NCBI RefSeq assembly: GCF_900156305.1
Contig: NZ_FTPL01000003.1
Span: forward strand, 372,001 to 436,000
From: Edaphobacillus lindanitolerans
Lineage (GTDB): Bacteria > Bacillota > Bacilli > Bacillales_A > Planococcaceae
Direction of reading: 5' to 3'
Length of the DNA stretch: 64,000 bases
Part shown: piece by piece, positions 23,654 through 30,949 of the stretch
Layout of the letters: each line of letters opens with the position of its first letter
Position numbering within the stretch: the first letter of the stretch is position 1
Position numbers and translations under genes: made by a program
Notes under the pieces: model-generated
Database searches by the model: none
What the model was told of the DNA's origin: nothing
Seen by the model: only the letters and a program-made list of their open reading frames with translations

Positions 23654-25039
23654 ATGATGGAATACCGCATCGAACATGATACGATCGGCGAGATCAAAGT
23701 GCCGGCGGACAAGCTGTGGGGCGCGCAGACGCAGCGGAGCAAAGAGAACTTCCGGATCGGCGGAGAGAAGATGCCGAAGGAGATCGTCAAGGCGTTCGCC
23801 CACCTGAAGAAGGCAGCGGCAATCACGAGCAACAAGCTCGGCAACCTGTCCGACGCGAAGGCGAAGGCGATTGCGGCGGCAGCCGACGAGGTGCTTGAAG
23901 GCGAACTCGACGACAACTTCCCGCTCGTCGTCTGGCAGACCGGTTCCGGCACGCAGTCGAACATGAACATGAACGAAGTGCTTGCCCACCGCGGCAACGA
24001 ACTTCTCGAAGAGTGGGGCGAAGAAGACCGTCTCCACCCGAACGATGACGTGAACAAGTCCCAGTCGTCGAACGACACGTTCCCGACTGCGCTCCACGTG
24101 GCGTCCGTCACGTCGGTCATCGAAAACCTCCTGCCGGCAATTGATGTCCTCAAAGACACGCTCGACAAGAAGGCGAAGGAATTCGACGATGTCATCAAGA
24201 TCGGCCGGACGCACCTGCAGGATGCGACGCCGCTCACGCTCGGCCAGGAAATCAGCGGCTGGGTGCGCATGCTCGAAAAAGACCGCGTGATGATCGAGCA
24301 ATCGGTCGAGCAGATGAAGGAACTCGCAATCGGCGGAACGGCGGTCGGCACGGGGCTCAACGCACCGAAAGGCTTCGGCGACCAGGTGGCAGCCCAGATC
24401 AGCGAACAGGTCGGCATCGAGTTCACATCCGCGGAAAATAAATTCCAGGCGCTCACGAGCTACGATGAAGCCGTCTTCACACACGGCGCGGTCAAGGCGC
24501 TCGCGGCGGACCTCATGAAGATCGCAAACGACGTACGCTGGCTCGCAAGCGGTCCGCGCTCGGGCATCGGCGAAATCACAATCCCGGCAAACGAGCCGGG
24601 CAGCTCGATCATGCCGGGCAAGGTCAACCCGACACAGAGCGAGGCGCTCACAATGGTCGTCGCCCAGGTCATGGGGAACGACGCGACGATCGGATTTGCC
24701 GCAAGCCAGGGCAACTTCGAACTGAACGTGTTCAAGCCGGTCATCGCCTACAACTTCCTCCAGTCGGTCCGCCTCCTGTCCGACGGGATGATCAGCTTCA
24801 ACAACAACTGCGCGGTCGGCATCGAGCCGAACAAAGAGAAGATCCAGGAGCTCCTGGACAACTCGCTCATGCTCGTCACCGCCCTCAACCCGCACATCGG
24901 TTATGAAAATGCGGCGAAGATCGCGAAAACCGCACATGCGGAAGGCACCACACTGAAGGAATCCGCCGTCAAATCCGGACTCCTCACAGCCGAACAGTTC
25001 GACGAATGGGTCGTTCCGTCGAAGATGATCGGACGGTAA
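23654..25039 (+). CDS. fumC: Class II fumarate hydratase
   Basis: A protein of 461 residues. Signatures of the aspartase/fumarase superfamily are present: [42 protein letters not shown] and the mobile catalytic loop [11 protein letters not shown] with its Ser. Length, the GTGLNAP motif and the absence of an iron-sulfur cluster motif favour fumarase C over aspartase. It interconverts fumarate and L-malate in the TCA cycle. Two adjacent ATGs (23654, 23657) follow GGATGAGGA; the first is used. It is monocistronic with a terminator; the 21-bp tandem array begins 14 bp past the terminator. Confidence 0.95.
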   Translation: MMEYRIEHDTIGEIKVPADKLWGAQTQRSKENFRIGGEKMPKEIVKAFAHLKKAAAITSNKLGNLSDAKAKAIAAAADEVLEGELDDNFPLVVWQTGSGTQSNMNMNEVLAHRGNELLEEWGEEDRLHPNDDVNKSQSSNDTFPTALHVASVTSVIENLLPAIDVLKDTLDKKAKEFDDVIKIGRTHLQDATPLTLGQEISGWVRMLEKDRVMIEQSVEQMKELAIGGTAVGTGLNAPKGFGDQVAAQISEQVGIEFTSAENKFQALTSYDEAVFTHGAVKALAADLMKIANDVRWLASGPRSGIGEITIPANEPGSSIMPGKVNPTQSEALTMVVAQVMGNDATIGFAASQGNFELNVFKPVIAYNFLQSVRLLSDGMISFNNNCAVGIEPNKEKIQELLDNSLMLVTALNPHIGYENAAKIAKTAHAEGTTLKESAVKSGLLTAEQFDEWVVPSKMIGR

Positions 25040-25052
25040 TAGGAATGAAGGA

Positions 25053-25086
25053 AGCAGCCGGGGACTCGTGTCTCCGGCTGTTTTTT
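25053..25086 (+). terminator. Terminator of fumC
   Basis: GCAGCCGGGGA and TCTCCGGCTG form a stem followed by six T. Confidence 0.83.
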
Positions 25087-25099
25087 CGTGTTTGGAGTG

Positions 25100-25330
25100 G
25101 AAGGTAGCGGCTCGGACACAAAAGGTAGGGACTCGGGGAACAAAGGTAGGGACTCGGGCACAAAAGGTAGGGATTCGGGAAGCAAAGGTAGGGACTCGGG
25201 GAACAAAGGTAGGGATTCGGGAACCTAAGGTAGCGGCTCGGGCACAAAAGGTAGGGACTCGAAATCCAAAGGTAGCGATTCGCAGAGGAAAGGCAGCGAT
25301 TCACCGAAGAAAGGAAGGGACTCACACCGG
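25100..25330. repeat. Tandem array, eleven copies of a 21-bp unit (AAAGGTAGGGACTCGGG)
   Basis: Eleven units of exactly 21 bp. The central ones are nearly identical (AAAGGTAGGGACTCGGGGAA and variants with ATTCGGG), while the first and last units drift (GCGGCTCGG, GCGATTCGC, ACTCACACC). Because 21 is a multiple of three, frames stay open through it on both strands, giving seven-residue protein repeats that have no start signals. It fills the gap between fumC and the PCYCGC lipoprotein gene. Confidence 0.92.
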
Positions 25331-25411
25331 CTGGCCAAACGATTCGATAAGTTGTCACTCCACTTCCGGTCCCCGATCCGGTATAGTGGTGCCAAAGGAG
25401 TGAACTTCATC

Positions 25412-25957
25412 ATGAAAAAGAAGCTCATTTATCTGCTGGCGGCGGCCGGACTCGTCCTCTCCGCCTGCGGCAATGAAGCGGCGAAAGAGGAGCCGGAGCA
25501 GGACGCAGAAGCACATGCAGGACATGACCACGCGGCGCCGGGTGACCGTGAGGTGAAGGAAGGCCAGACCGTCCTCCCGAACGGCGACCTGCAGGAAGCG
25601 ACCGCATCGGCGGATGAACTGCCTTCCTTCCTCGACGACAAGCCGGAAGACATGCGGCTCATTTACCAGGCGGCAGGAGCCGCGACCGACATTCTCCAAT
25701 GGATGCCGTGCTACTGCGGATGCGGGGACAGCGCAGGCCACAAGAGCAACCTGAACTGCTTCATCTCCGAAGTGAAGGAAGACGGTTCGGTCGTCTGGGA
25801 CGACCACGGCACGCGCTGCCTCACTTGCCTGGAGATTGCGGTTGATTCCGTAAAGATGGCGAAGGATGGAAAATCGCTGAAGGAAATCCGCGAGACAATC
25901 GACGAGACTTATAAAGAAGGCTTTGCAGAACCGACCCCGACGCCAATGCCGGCTTGA
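25412..25957 (+). CDS. PCYCGC-motif lipoprotein
   Basis: A protein of 181 residues. A lipoprotein signal peptide with lipobox LSAC (Cys about 19) is followed by an acidic, His-rich linker (EAHAGHDHAAPGD) and a domain with the diagnostic PCYCGCGDSAGHKSNLNCF plus a later pair CLTC. The Cys/His pattern suggests metal (copper or heme) handling at the outer face of the membrane, but the function of this Bacillales family is unknown. ATG 25412 has AAAGGAGTG upstream. The terminator overlaps the stop codon. A short Pro/Thr-rich tail (EPTPTPMPA) ends the protein. Confidence 0.88.
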   Translation: MKKKLIYLLAAAGLVLSACGNEAAKEEPEQDAEAHAGHDHAAPGDREVKEGQTVLPNGDLQEATASADELPSFLDDKPEDMRLIYQAAGAATDILQWMPCYCGCGDSAGHKSNLNCFISEVKEDGSVVWDDHGTRCLTCLEIAVDSVKMAKDGKSLKEIRETIDETYKEGFAEPTPTPMPA

Positions 25958-25973
25958 GGGCCGGTTTTTTTCA
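25949..25973 (+). terminator. Terminator overlapping the lipoprotein stop codon
   Basis: CCGGC and GCCGG form a stem around the TGA stop, followed by seven T. Confidence 0.75.
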
Positions 25974-26024
25974 TCGGGAGGGATATGGTACACTCCGGTT
26001 AATGGAAGAAAGGGGGCATAACCT

Positions 26025-26684
26025 GTGGATGGAGGATCATTTTTCTGCTCGTGGAGTGGAGGCAAGGATTCGGCGCTTGCATTGTATCAAGCCATGCAGA
26101 ACGGCGGCCGGCCGGTGCGGCTGCTCACGATGTTCGATGACGAGGGGGACCGGTCAAAGTCGCATGCAGTGAGCGAAGCGGTCATCCGCGCCCAGGCGGA
26201 GCGGCTCGGGGTGCCGCTTGTCATCCGGCGTGCCGGATGGACAAACTACAAGGAAGAGTTTTTGTCCGGCCTGGAGGAGATCAAACAAGCGGGCATCGGG
26301 ACGGGCGTCTTCGGCGATGTCGACCTGGAGGATCATTTGAAATGGGTGCGGGACACCTGTGCTGAAAAAGGGATGACGGCCGAGCATCCGCTCTGGGGCA
26401 TGAGCCGGAAAGAAACCGTGGAAGCGTTTCTCGCCGCGGGCTTCCGTGCACGGGTCGTTGTCGGGCAGGACAGCCGGTTTCCGTCTGAATGGGTCGGCCG
26501 GCTGTTTGATGCCGCGCTCATCCGTGAGATGGAAGAGCGGGGGATCGATCCGTGCGGGGAATCGGGCGAGTTCCACACATTGGTGATCGATGGCCCGGTC
26601 TTCCGTGAACCGGTGCCGGTCCGTCTGGAAGGAACCGTCGGACGCAATGGTTATACGTTCGCAAACGTGGTGCTCGGGAAATGA
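26025..26684 (+). CDS. Dph6-related ATP pyrophosphatase (diphthine-ammonia ligase family)
   Basis: A protein of 219 residues. The N-terminal PP-loop SWSGGKDSALALY (near residue 10) is diagnostic of adenylating N-type ATP pyrophosphatases. FGDVDLEDHLKWV, PLWGMSRKE and GIDPCGESGEFHTLV match the Dph6 (DUF71) family. In archaea and eukaryotes Dph6 amidates diphthine on elongation factor 2; bacteria lack diphthamide, so the bacterial homologue must adenylate something else. The GTG start at 26025 follows AAAGGGGG. Its TGA overlaps the ATG of the next gene (ATGA), so the TPR protein may be a partner. Confidence 0.87.
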   Translation: MDGGSFFCSWSGGKDSALALYQAMQNGGRPVRLLTMFDDEGDRSKSHAVSEAVIRAQAERLGVPLVIRRAGWTNYKEEFLSGLEEIKQAGIGTGVFGDVDLEDHLKWVRDTCAEKGMTAEHPLWGMSRKETVEAFLAAGFRARVVVGQDSRFPSEWVGRLFDAALIREMEERGIDPCGESGEFHTLVIDGPVFREPVPVRLEGTVGRNGYTFANVVLGK

Positions 26685-27295
26685 GGAGGGATGCGGCGTT
26701 TGACGCATTCGACCGGGGAGACTGGCCGGAGGCGGAGAAGCTGTACCGGGAACGGCTGGGCCGGGCCGCCGGGCCTCAAGAGGAAGAGGCGGCCATGCAT
26801 ATGCTCGGGTTCACGCTGGCCATGAGAGAGGCTTACGAAGAAGCCCGCGATTTGTATGGGGAATTGCTCCGCCGTGCGGAGGAACGGACGGACCGGAGTG
26901 CAGCGGCGATCGCCATGCATCAGTTTGGCATGACCTTCCGGCTTGAGGGGGATCCGGCCGGTGCGCGAAAGTGGTTCGGCAAAGAGCTGGAATTCCGCCG
27001 TGAGCACCTTACGGACGATCACTCCGGCTTTTCGGCAAACTCATACGAATTGGGAGAACTGCATTTACAGGAAGGGGAGCCCGAGCTGGCCCTGTCCGCT
27101 TTCCGGCAGGCGCTCAGACAAGGGAAATCCGCGGGAGACGATATTTGTATCGGCTGTGCCTGGCGGGGGATCGGGAAGGCGAGCCAAGTGATGCACCATG
27201 ATCCTGCAGTCGCATGGGAAATGGCCATAGAAGCCTTCAAGCGTGCGGGCGACAAGGCAGGAGAGGCGGAAATCAGGCGGCTGACCGGAAAATGA
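26681..27295 (+). CDS. Tetratricopeptide-repeat protein
   Basis: A soluble protein of 204 residues made of four to five TPR-like helical hairpins: AAFDAFDRGDWPEAEKLYRERL, MHMLGFTLAMREAYEEARDLY, MHQFGMTFRLEGDPAGARKWF, SYELGELHLQEGEPELALSAF and ACDDICIG-like CAWRGIGKASQ. Each shows the Gly-8 and Ala-20 TPR pattern. It is probably a protein-protein scaffold. It is translationally coupled to the Dph6-like gene through a 4-bp overlap. No specific family recognised. A GC-rich hairpin follows its stop. Confidence 0.8.
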   Translation: MRRDAAFDAFDRGDWPEAEKLYRERLGRAAGPQEEEAAMHMLGFTLAMREAYEEARDLYGELLRRAEERTDRSAAAIAMHQFGMTFRLEGDPAGARKWFGKELEFRREHLTDDHSGFSANSYELGELHLQEGEPELALSAFRQALRQGKSAGDDICIGCAWRGIGKASQVMHHDPAVAWEMAIEAFKRAGDKAGEAEIRRLTGK

Positions 27296-27297
27296 CC

Positions 27298-27326
27298 GGC
27301 CGGTGTGTCATCATGTGACACCGGCC
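27298..27326. terminator. Hairpin between convergent TPR and XRE genes
   Basis: GGCCGGTGT and ACACCGGCC form a 9-bp stem. No clear T run on either side; it overlaps the 3' end of the XRE gene, so termination is possible but unproven. Confidence 0.5.
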
Positions 27327-27688
27327 TCGGGTGTTTCCTTCACCCGTTTTTCCCGGATCCATGTCCTGACTTCGAGCAGTTCATCCTTTGACAGCGGCAC
27401 TCCGTCAAGACTGAAATCATACCGGCTCATCAGGCTGTCGGCAGAATCCCTGAAATCGATCGGCGCATTGTCCCGGTCGAGCAGGAAATCTGTCGAGACG
27501 CCAAACGTGTCGGCCAGCAGGATCAGCTGGGGGTAGGTCGGCTGCTTTTTCCCGATTTCAAAACTCCAGATCAGGCTTTTGGCGACGCCGATCCTTTCCG
27601 CAAGCTCGTCGGGTGAATATTCGTGATGCAGTCGGAGGGCTTTCAGGCGGTCTCCGAATAATAGTGGTTCAGTCAATGGTTTGCACAC
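27311..27688 (-). CDS. XRE-family helix-turn-helix regulator
   Basis: A protein of 125 residues. Residues about 12-70 are a Cro/C1-type HTH (RLKALRLHHEYSPDELAERIGVAKSLIWSFEIGKKQPTYPQLILLADTFGVSTDFLL), followed by a short C-terminal region with an SKDELLEVRTWIREKR helix. It is probably a chromosomal regulator rather than a phage repressor, as no phage genes are nearby. The start is uncertain: GTG 27688 is only a few bases from AAAAAGGTG, and TTG 27676 is somewhat far; the HTH is complete in either case. A terminator separates it from the purine phosphorylase gene upstream. Confidence 0.85.
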   Translation of the reverse strand: MCKPLTEPLLFGDRLKALRLHHEYSPDELAERIGVAKSLIWSFEIGKKQPTYPQLILLADTFGVSTDFLLDRDNAPIDFRDSADSLMSRYDFSLDGVPLSKDELLEVRTWIREKRVKETPEAGVT

Positions 27689-27748
27689 ACCTTTTTATTT
27701 ATTTTGAAAATTTACACCATTGACTATCATAGCAGGAACTTCGATAAA

Positions 27749-27785
27749 AAGAAACCGGCGACCCCGTGGATCGCCGGTATTTTGC
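27749..27785 (-). terminator. Terminator of the purine nucleoside phosphorylase gene
   Basis: ACCGGCGA and TCGCCGGT form a stem; on the minus strand it continues into a TTTCTTTTT tract. Confidence 0.75.
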
Positions 27786-27789
27786 GTAT

Positions 27790-28611
27790 TTAATTCATTT
27801 CTTTCAGTACGCCCTTCACAAGGCTGACAAACTTTTCGCGGACATTGGCCGCCACTTCGATCACTTCATCATGGCTGAGCGGCTGGTCGAGGATGCCGGC
27901 CGCCATGTTCGTCAGGCAGGAGATGCCGAGCACCCGAAGCCCGGCGTGCGCCGCGACGATTGCTTCCGGCACGGTCGACATGCCGACCGCATCGGCTCCG
28001 AGCGTACGGATCATCCGGATTTCAGCGGGTGTCTCGTACGCCGGACCGCTCCACCAGGCATACACGCCTTCGCGGAGGCCGAAACCGAGCCGGTCCGCTG
28101 TCTGTGCCGCCAGGGAGCGCAGTTCCTTATCATAGGCACGGGTCATGTCCGGGAAGCGTGTGCCGAGCTCGTCGATGTTCGGTCCGATGAGCGGATTCGT
28201 CCCCGTCAGATTCAAATGGTCGGTGATCAGCATCAGATCCCCCGGCTTGAAGCCTTCATTCACCGAACCGCATGCGTTTGTGATGAGCAGATTGGTCACG
28301 CCGAGCGCCTTCATGACGCGCACAGGGAACGTCACTTCCTCGAGCGTGAACCCTTCATAATAGTGGAAGCGGCCCTTCATCGCTGCCACCGTCCGGCCGT
28401 TCAGCCGGCCGATTACCAGCTCGTTTGCATGTCCGACCGCGCCCGACTTCGCAAAATGCGGAATCTCGGAATACGGGATGTGCACGGCTTCTTCGATTTC
28501 ATCCGCGAGCGAACCAAGCCCCGAGCCGAGGATCAGCCCTGTTGCAGGTTGGTGGTCCGTCTTGCCTGTGATAAATTCCTTCGCTTCTTCGATTTTTTTG
28601 ATCAGATCCAT
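27790..28611 (-). CDS. punA: Purine nucleoside phosphorylase (trimeric, PunA/PupG type)
   Basis: A protein of 273 residues. Phosphate-site LILGSGLGSLADEIE, the GHANELVIGRLNGRTVAAMKGRFHYYEG block, LLITNACGSVNEGFKPGDLMLITDHLNL, and the base-binding AYETPAEIRMIRTLGADAVGMSTVPE with Glu and Asn residues are all present, typical of low-molecular-mass trimeric PNPs. It phosphorolyses inosine and guanosine (and deoxy forms) for purine salvage. ATG 28611 has GGAG eight bases upstream; the frame is open to 28662 but without an RBS. It is alone on its transcript; neither pentose mutase nor deoxyribose genes are adjacent. Confidence 0.93.
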   Translation of the reverse strand: MDLIKKIEEAKEFITGKTDHQPATGLILGSGLGSLADEIEEAVHIPYSEIPHFAKSGAVGHANELVIGRLNGRTVAAMKGRFHYYEGFTLEEVTFPVRVMKALGVTNLLITNACGSVNEGFKPGDLMLITDHLNLTGTNPLIGPNIDELGTRFPDMTRAYDKELRSLAAQTADRLGFGLREGVYAWWSGPAYETPAEIRMIRTLGADAVGMSTVPEAIVAAHAGLRVLGISCLTNMAAGILDQPLSHDEVIEVAANVREKFVSLVKGVLKEMN

Positions 28612-28659
28612 GTGATGCACTCCATTCTGTAGGTCATAGGCAGGGGAGGGATTGTGAAA

Positions 28660-28676
28660 CACACTCTTTAAGTGTG
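28660..28676 (-). terminator. Weak hairpin downstream of the methyltransferase gene
   Basis: CACACT and AGTGTG form a small stem; on the minus strand GTTTC follows. Thermodynamically weak, so only a candidate terminator. Confidence 0.35.
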
Positions 28677-28710
28677 AGCCCTTCAGAGAAAAGCCCCTGG
28701 CACAGTCTAT

Positions 28711-29889
28711 TCATTTTAAAATATCACCAAGCCGGCCGCTCAGTTCCCGCTCGAGGAACGGATCGGCGCCGAGCAGACCGCGGAACTGCTTGTACCGCAG
28801 AACGCGTTGGACATCAGGTTTTCTTCCGGTGCGGTAGGCGCGGATCATGATGTTCTTCGGCGTATGTTCCATGTCGATGAACTCAAGCAGCTGGGCGTCA
28901 TAGCCGACGAGTCCCAGCAGCTCTGCGCGGATGGAGTCGGTCGCAAGCGCAGCGAATCGTTCCTTGATCAGCCCGTGCTGGAGCATGACGCCGAGCTCCG
29001 GTGCATCGAGCTGCGCGAACAGTTCATGCTGGCAGCACGGCACGCTGAGGATGACGTCAGCCCCCCAGCGGACTGCGCGGGCGAGTGCCGCATCGGTCGC
29101 CACGTCGCAGGCATGCAGCGTCACAACCATGTCGACCTGCGTTTCATCATTATAATCGTTGATGTCCCCGACGAGGAACTCAAGGCTGTCCCCGTAACCT
29201 AGGTCAGCTGAAATCTGCCGGCAATCCTCGATGACCTCTTTTTTCAGATCGAGGCCCGTTACCTGCACATCGAGCCCCTGCTCGATCTTCAGATAATGAT
29301 AGAGCGCAAAGGTCAGATAGGATTTCCCCGAACCAAAGTCGAGGATTCGGAGCGTCCGGTCCTTCGGCAGGTGACGCAGGCTGTCGTCGATGAACTCGGT
29401 GAACCGGTTGATCTGCCGGAACTTGTCCATCTTTCCTTTTTTCACTTTGCCGTTAGGCGTCTGGACGCCGAGCCGCACGAGGAACGGATACGGGGTGCCT
29501 TCCTCGAGCAGGTACTTTTTCTTCCGGTCATGGGACAGATCGGCCGAAGCCGCATTCTCCGTTCTTTCCGTCTTCCAGGACACTTTAAGCTTCTTCGACA
29601 GGAGGATCTGGACATCTTCTCCCGTGAACGAGGCCTGCACCTGGCGGAAATCCCCGAGCAGACGGCCGAGTTCCGAACGGACTTCGCCTGCCGGGATGTT
29701 CTCGTGCTTCAGGATCCGTTCATACTGATATTCAAATTGGACATGGAGCTCGCCGCGCAACTCGACCGGCTTGATCCGGACGCGCTGCAGCCCTTCCGAC
29801 TTCCGCCGCGGTCCGCTGATCGTCGCCTTGATCAGGCGGCCATCCGCCACACGTCCGGCGAACTCATCCAGCATCTCTTTAAATTCCAT
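28711..29889 (-). CDS. Class I SAM-dependent methyltransferase (Methyltransf_32-like)
   Basis: A protein of 392 residues. The N-terminal 170 residues are alpha/beta without a known signature. Motif I is RILDFGSGKSYLTFALYHYL (near 183); a later block TLHACDVATDAALARA and SVPCCQHELF is typical of the Methyltransf_32 group, which includes TRMT13- and GSTCD/METTL25-related proteins. The substrate is unknown; the family contains RNA methyltransferases, and the N-terminal basic region could bind RNA (inference). ATG 29889 is preceded by GGTGAAGG. The 21-bp tandem array lies 70 bp upstream of its start, so its promoter must lie in or next to the array. Confidence 0.82.
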   Translation of the reverse strand: MEFKEMLDEFAGRVADGRLIKATISGPRRKSEGLQRVRIKPVELRGELHVQFEYQYERILKHENIPAGEVRSELGRLLGDFRQVQASFTGEDVQILLSKKLKVSWKTERTENAASADLSHDRKKKYLLEEGTPYPFLVRLGVQTPNGKVKKGKMDKFRQINRFTEFIDDSLRHLPKDRTLRILDFGSGKSYLTFALYHYLKIEQGLDVQVTGLDLKKEVIEDCRQISADLGYGDSLEFLVGDINDYNDETQVDMVVTLHACDVATDAALARAVRWGADVILSVPCCQHELFAQLDAPELGVMLQHGLIKERFAALATDSIRAELLGLVGYDAQLLEFIDMEHTPKNIMIRAYRTGRKPDVQRVLRYKQFRGLLGADPFLERELSGRLGDILK

Positions 29890-29960
29890 CCTTCACCCTG
29901 CTTTCTTCAGGACTGCGCGGCTCTGCCGGGGAGGGCATCGCCGATCTTTGATCTTTAGGA

Positions 29961-30090
29961 GCGAAACTCCGGCCACTCGAGGTGAAACTTCAGCCACTCG
30001 AGGCGAAACATCGGCCACTTCAGGCAAAACTTGCCTCACTCGGGCTGAAACTTGCCTCACACAGAGCCAAACTTGCCTCACTCACGCCGG
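29961..30090. repeat. Tandem array, six copies of a 21-bp unit (GAAACTTGCCTCACTCGGG)
   Basis: GCGAAAC-like starts at 29961, 29982, 30003, 30024, 30045 and 30066, an exact 21-bp period. The array grades from GAAACTCCGGCCACTCGAGG units to GAAACTTGCCTCACTCGGG units, so two sub-families abut. It lies between the methyltransferase start and the nitroreductase stop (both minus strand); the 225-bp gap otherwise holds nothing I recognise. Confidence 0.87.
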
Positions 30091-30114
30091 TACTTTCCGA
30101 CCGCACCGCGCCAA

Positions 30115-30846
30115 TCAGTCAAACCGGAATCCGCGTTTCTCGAGGAATTCCTTCATATGGACCCGCCGCTGATCTTTGAGGAATCGGGCCATGGAGGAAG
30201 TCCAGTCGTCTTCCTTGGTATTGGCGCTCCTCGACGCATAGTACTCACGAATGGTCCGGTCATACTCGGGAAGCAGGCGGTCGTATTTTTCGTCGTCATA
30301 TTCATTTTCATGAAGGACGGCCTCTAGCGGCAGGCGGGGCTTGACTTCGTGCCGGACCGCGGGCACGCCGATCGTCATGCCGTACATCGGTGCGACGCCG
30401 TCCGGGAGGCCGAGCACTTCGCTGATCTCCGCCGGAGCATTCCGCACCCCGCCGATATAGCAGATGCCGTAGCCTTCCGATTCTGCGGCAACGGCGACAT
30501 TTTGGGCAAACAGCGCCGTGTCGGTCACGCCGACGAGGAGCGCTTCTGCATTGGCAAAGCTGATCGACGATCCGTGAAGGCCCGCTGCCTTTTCAAGACG
30601 GCGGAAGTCCATGCAGAAGATCAGCACAGCCCCCGCGCCGAGAAACTGTTTAGGATTCTTCGAAAGTTCGGCAAGGGCTTTCCGCTTGTCCGGGTCCGTC
30701 ACGTGGATCACGGAGTAGGCCTGCACGAAATGGGAGCTCGCTGCATGCTGTCCGGCACGGACAAGCCGGGCCACGGTTTCCCGATCCAGTGCCTTGTCCT
30801 CATAGTCCCTCACCGAAGCATGTGACATCAACAACTCAATTACCAT
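30115..30846 (-). CDS. nfsA: Oxygen-insensitive NADPH nitroreductase / flavin reductase
   Basis: A protein of 243 residues of the nitroreductase fold. FMN contacts are visible at HASVRDYED (near residue 9), AASSHFVQAYSVI, YGICYIGGVRN and the C-terminal KPRLP. Length and the extended C-terminal helix (EYDRTIREYYASRSANTKEDDW) fit NfsA/NfrA1-type enzymes rather than the shorter NfsB type. It transfers electrons from NADPH via FMN to quinones, nitroaromatics or free flavin, consistent with oxidative-stress defence. GGAGA is six bases before the ATG. It is divergent from the YerD-like gene. Confidence 0.9.
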   Translation of the reverse strand: MVIELLMSHASVRDYEDKALDRETVARLVRAGQHAASSHFVQAYSVIHVTDPDKRKALAELSKNPKQFLGAGAVLIFCMDFRRLEKAAGLHGSSISFANAEALLVGVTDTALFAQNVAVAAESEGYGICYIGGVRNAPAEISEVLGLPDGVAPMYGMTIGVPAVRHEVKPRLPLEAVLHENEYDDEKYDRLLPEYDRTIREYYASRSANTKEDDWTSSMARFLKDQRRVHMKEFLEKRGFRFD

Positions 30847-30949
30847 CTATACTCTCCGCCTTCCCTGTCTTTTGTCATACCTTATAGCTTATCAAAAGTG
30901 TTTTAGGGTAAACAATTTTTAGTATTCGCAGATGAAAGGGGAGTTCACG

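Noticed and set aside
23582-24937. 451-codon minus-strand open frame
   Set aside because: Antisense shadow of fumC with no recognisable protein.
25068-25403. Plus-strand open frame with seven-residue repeats (KVGTRGT)
   Set aside because: It is a by-product of the 21-bp array. It starts inside the fumC terminator region and has no independent support.
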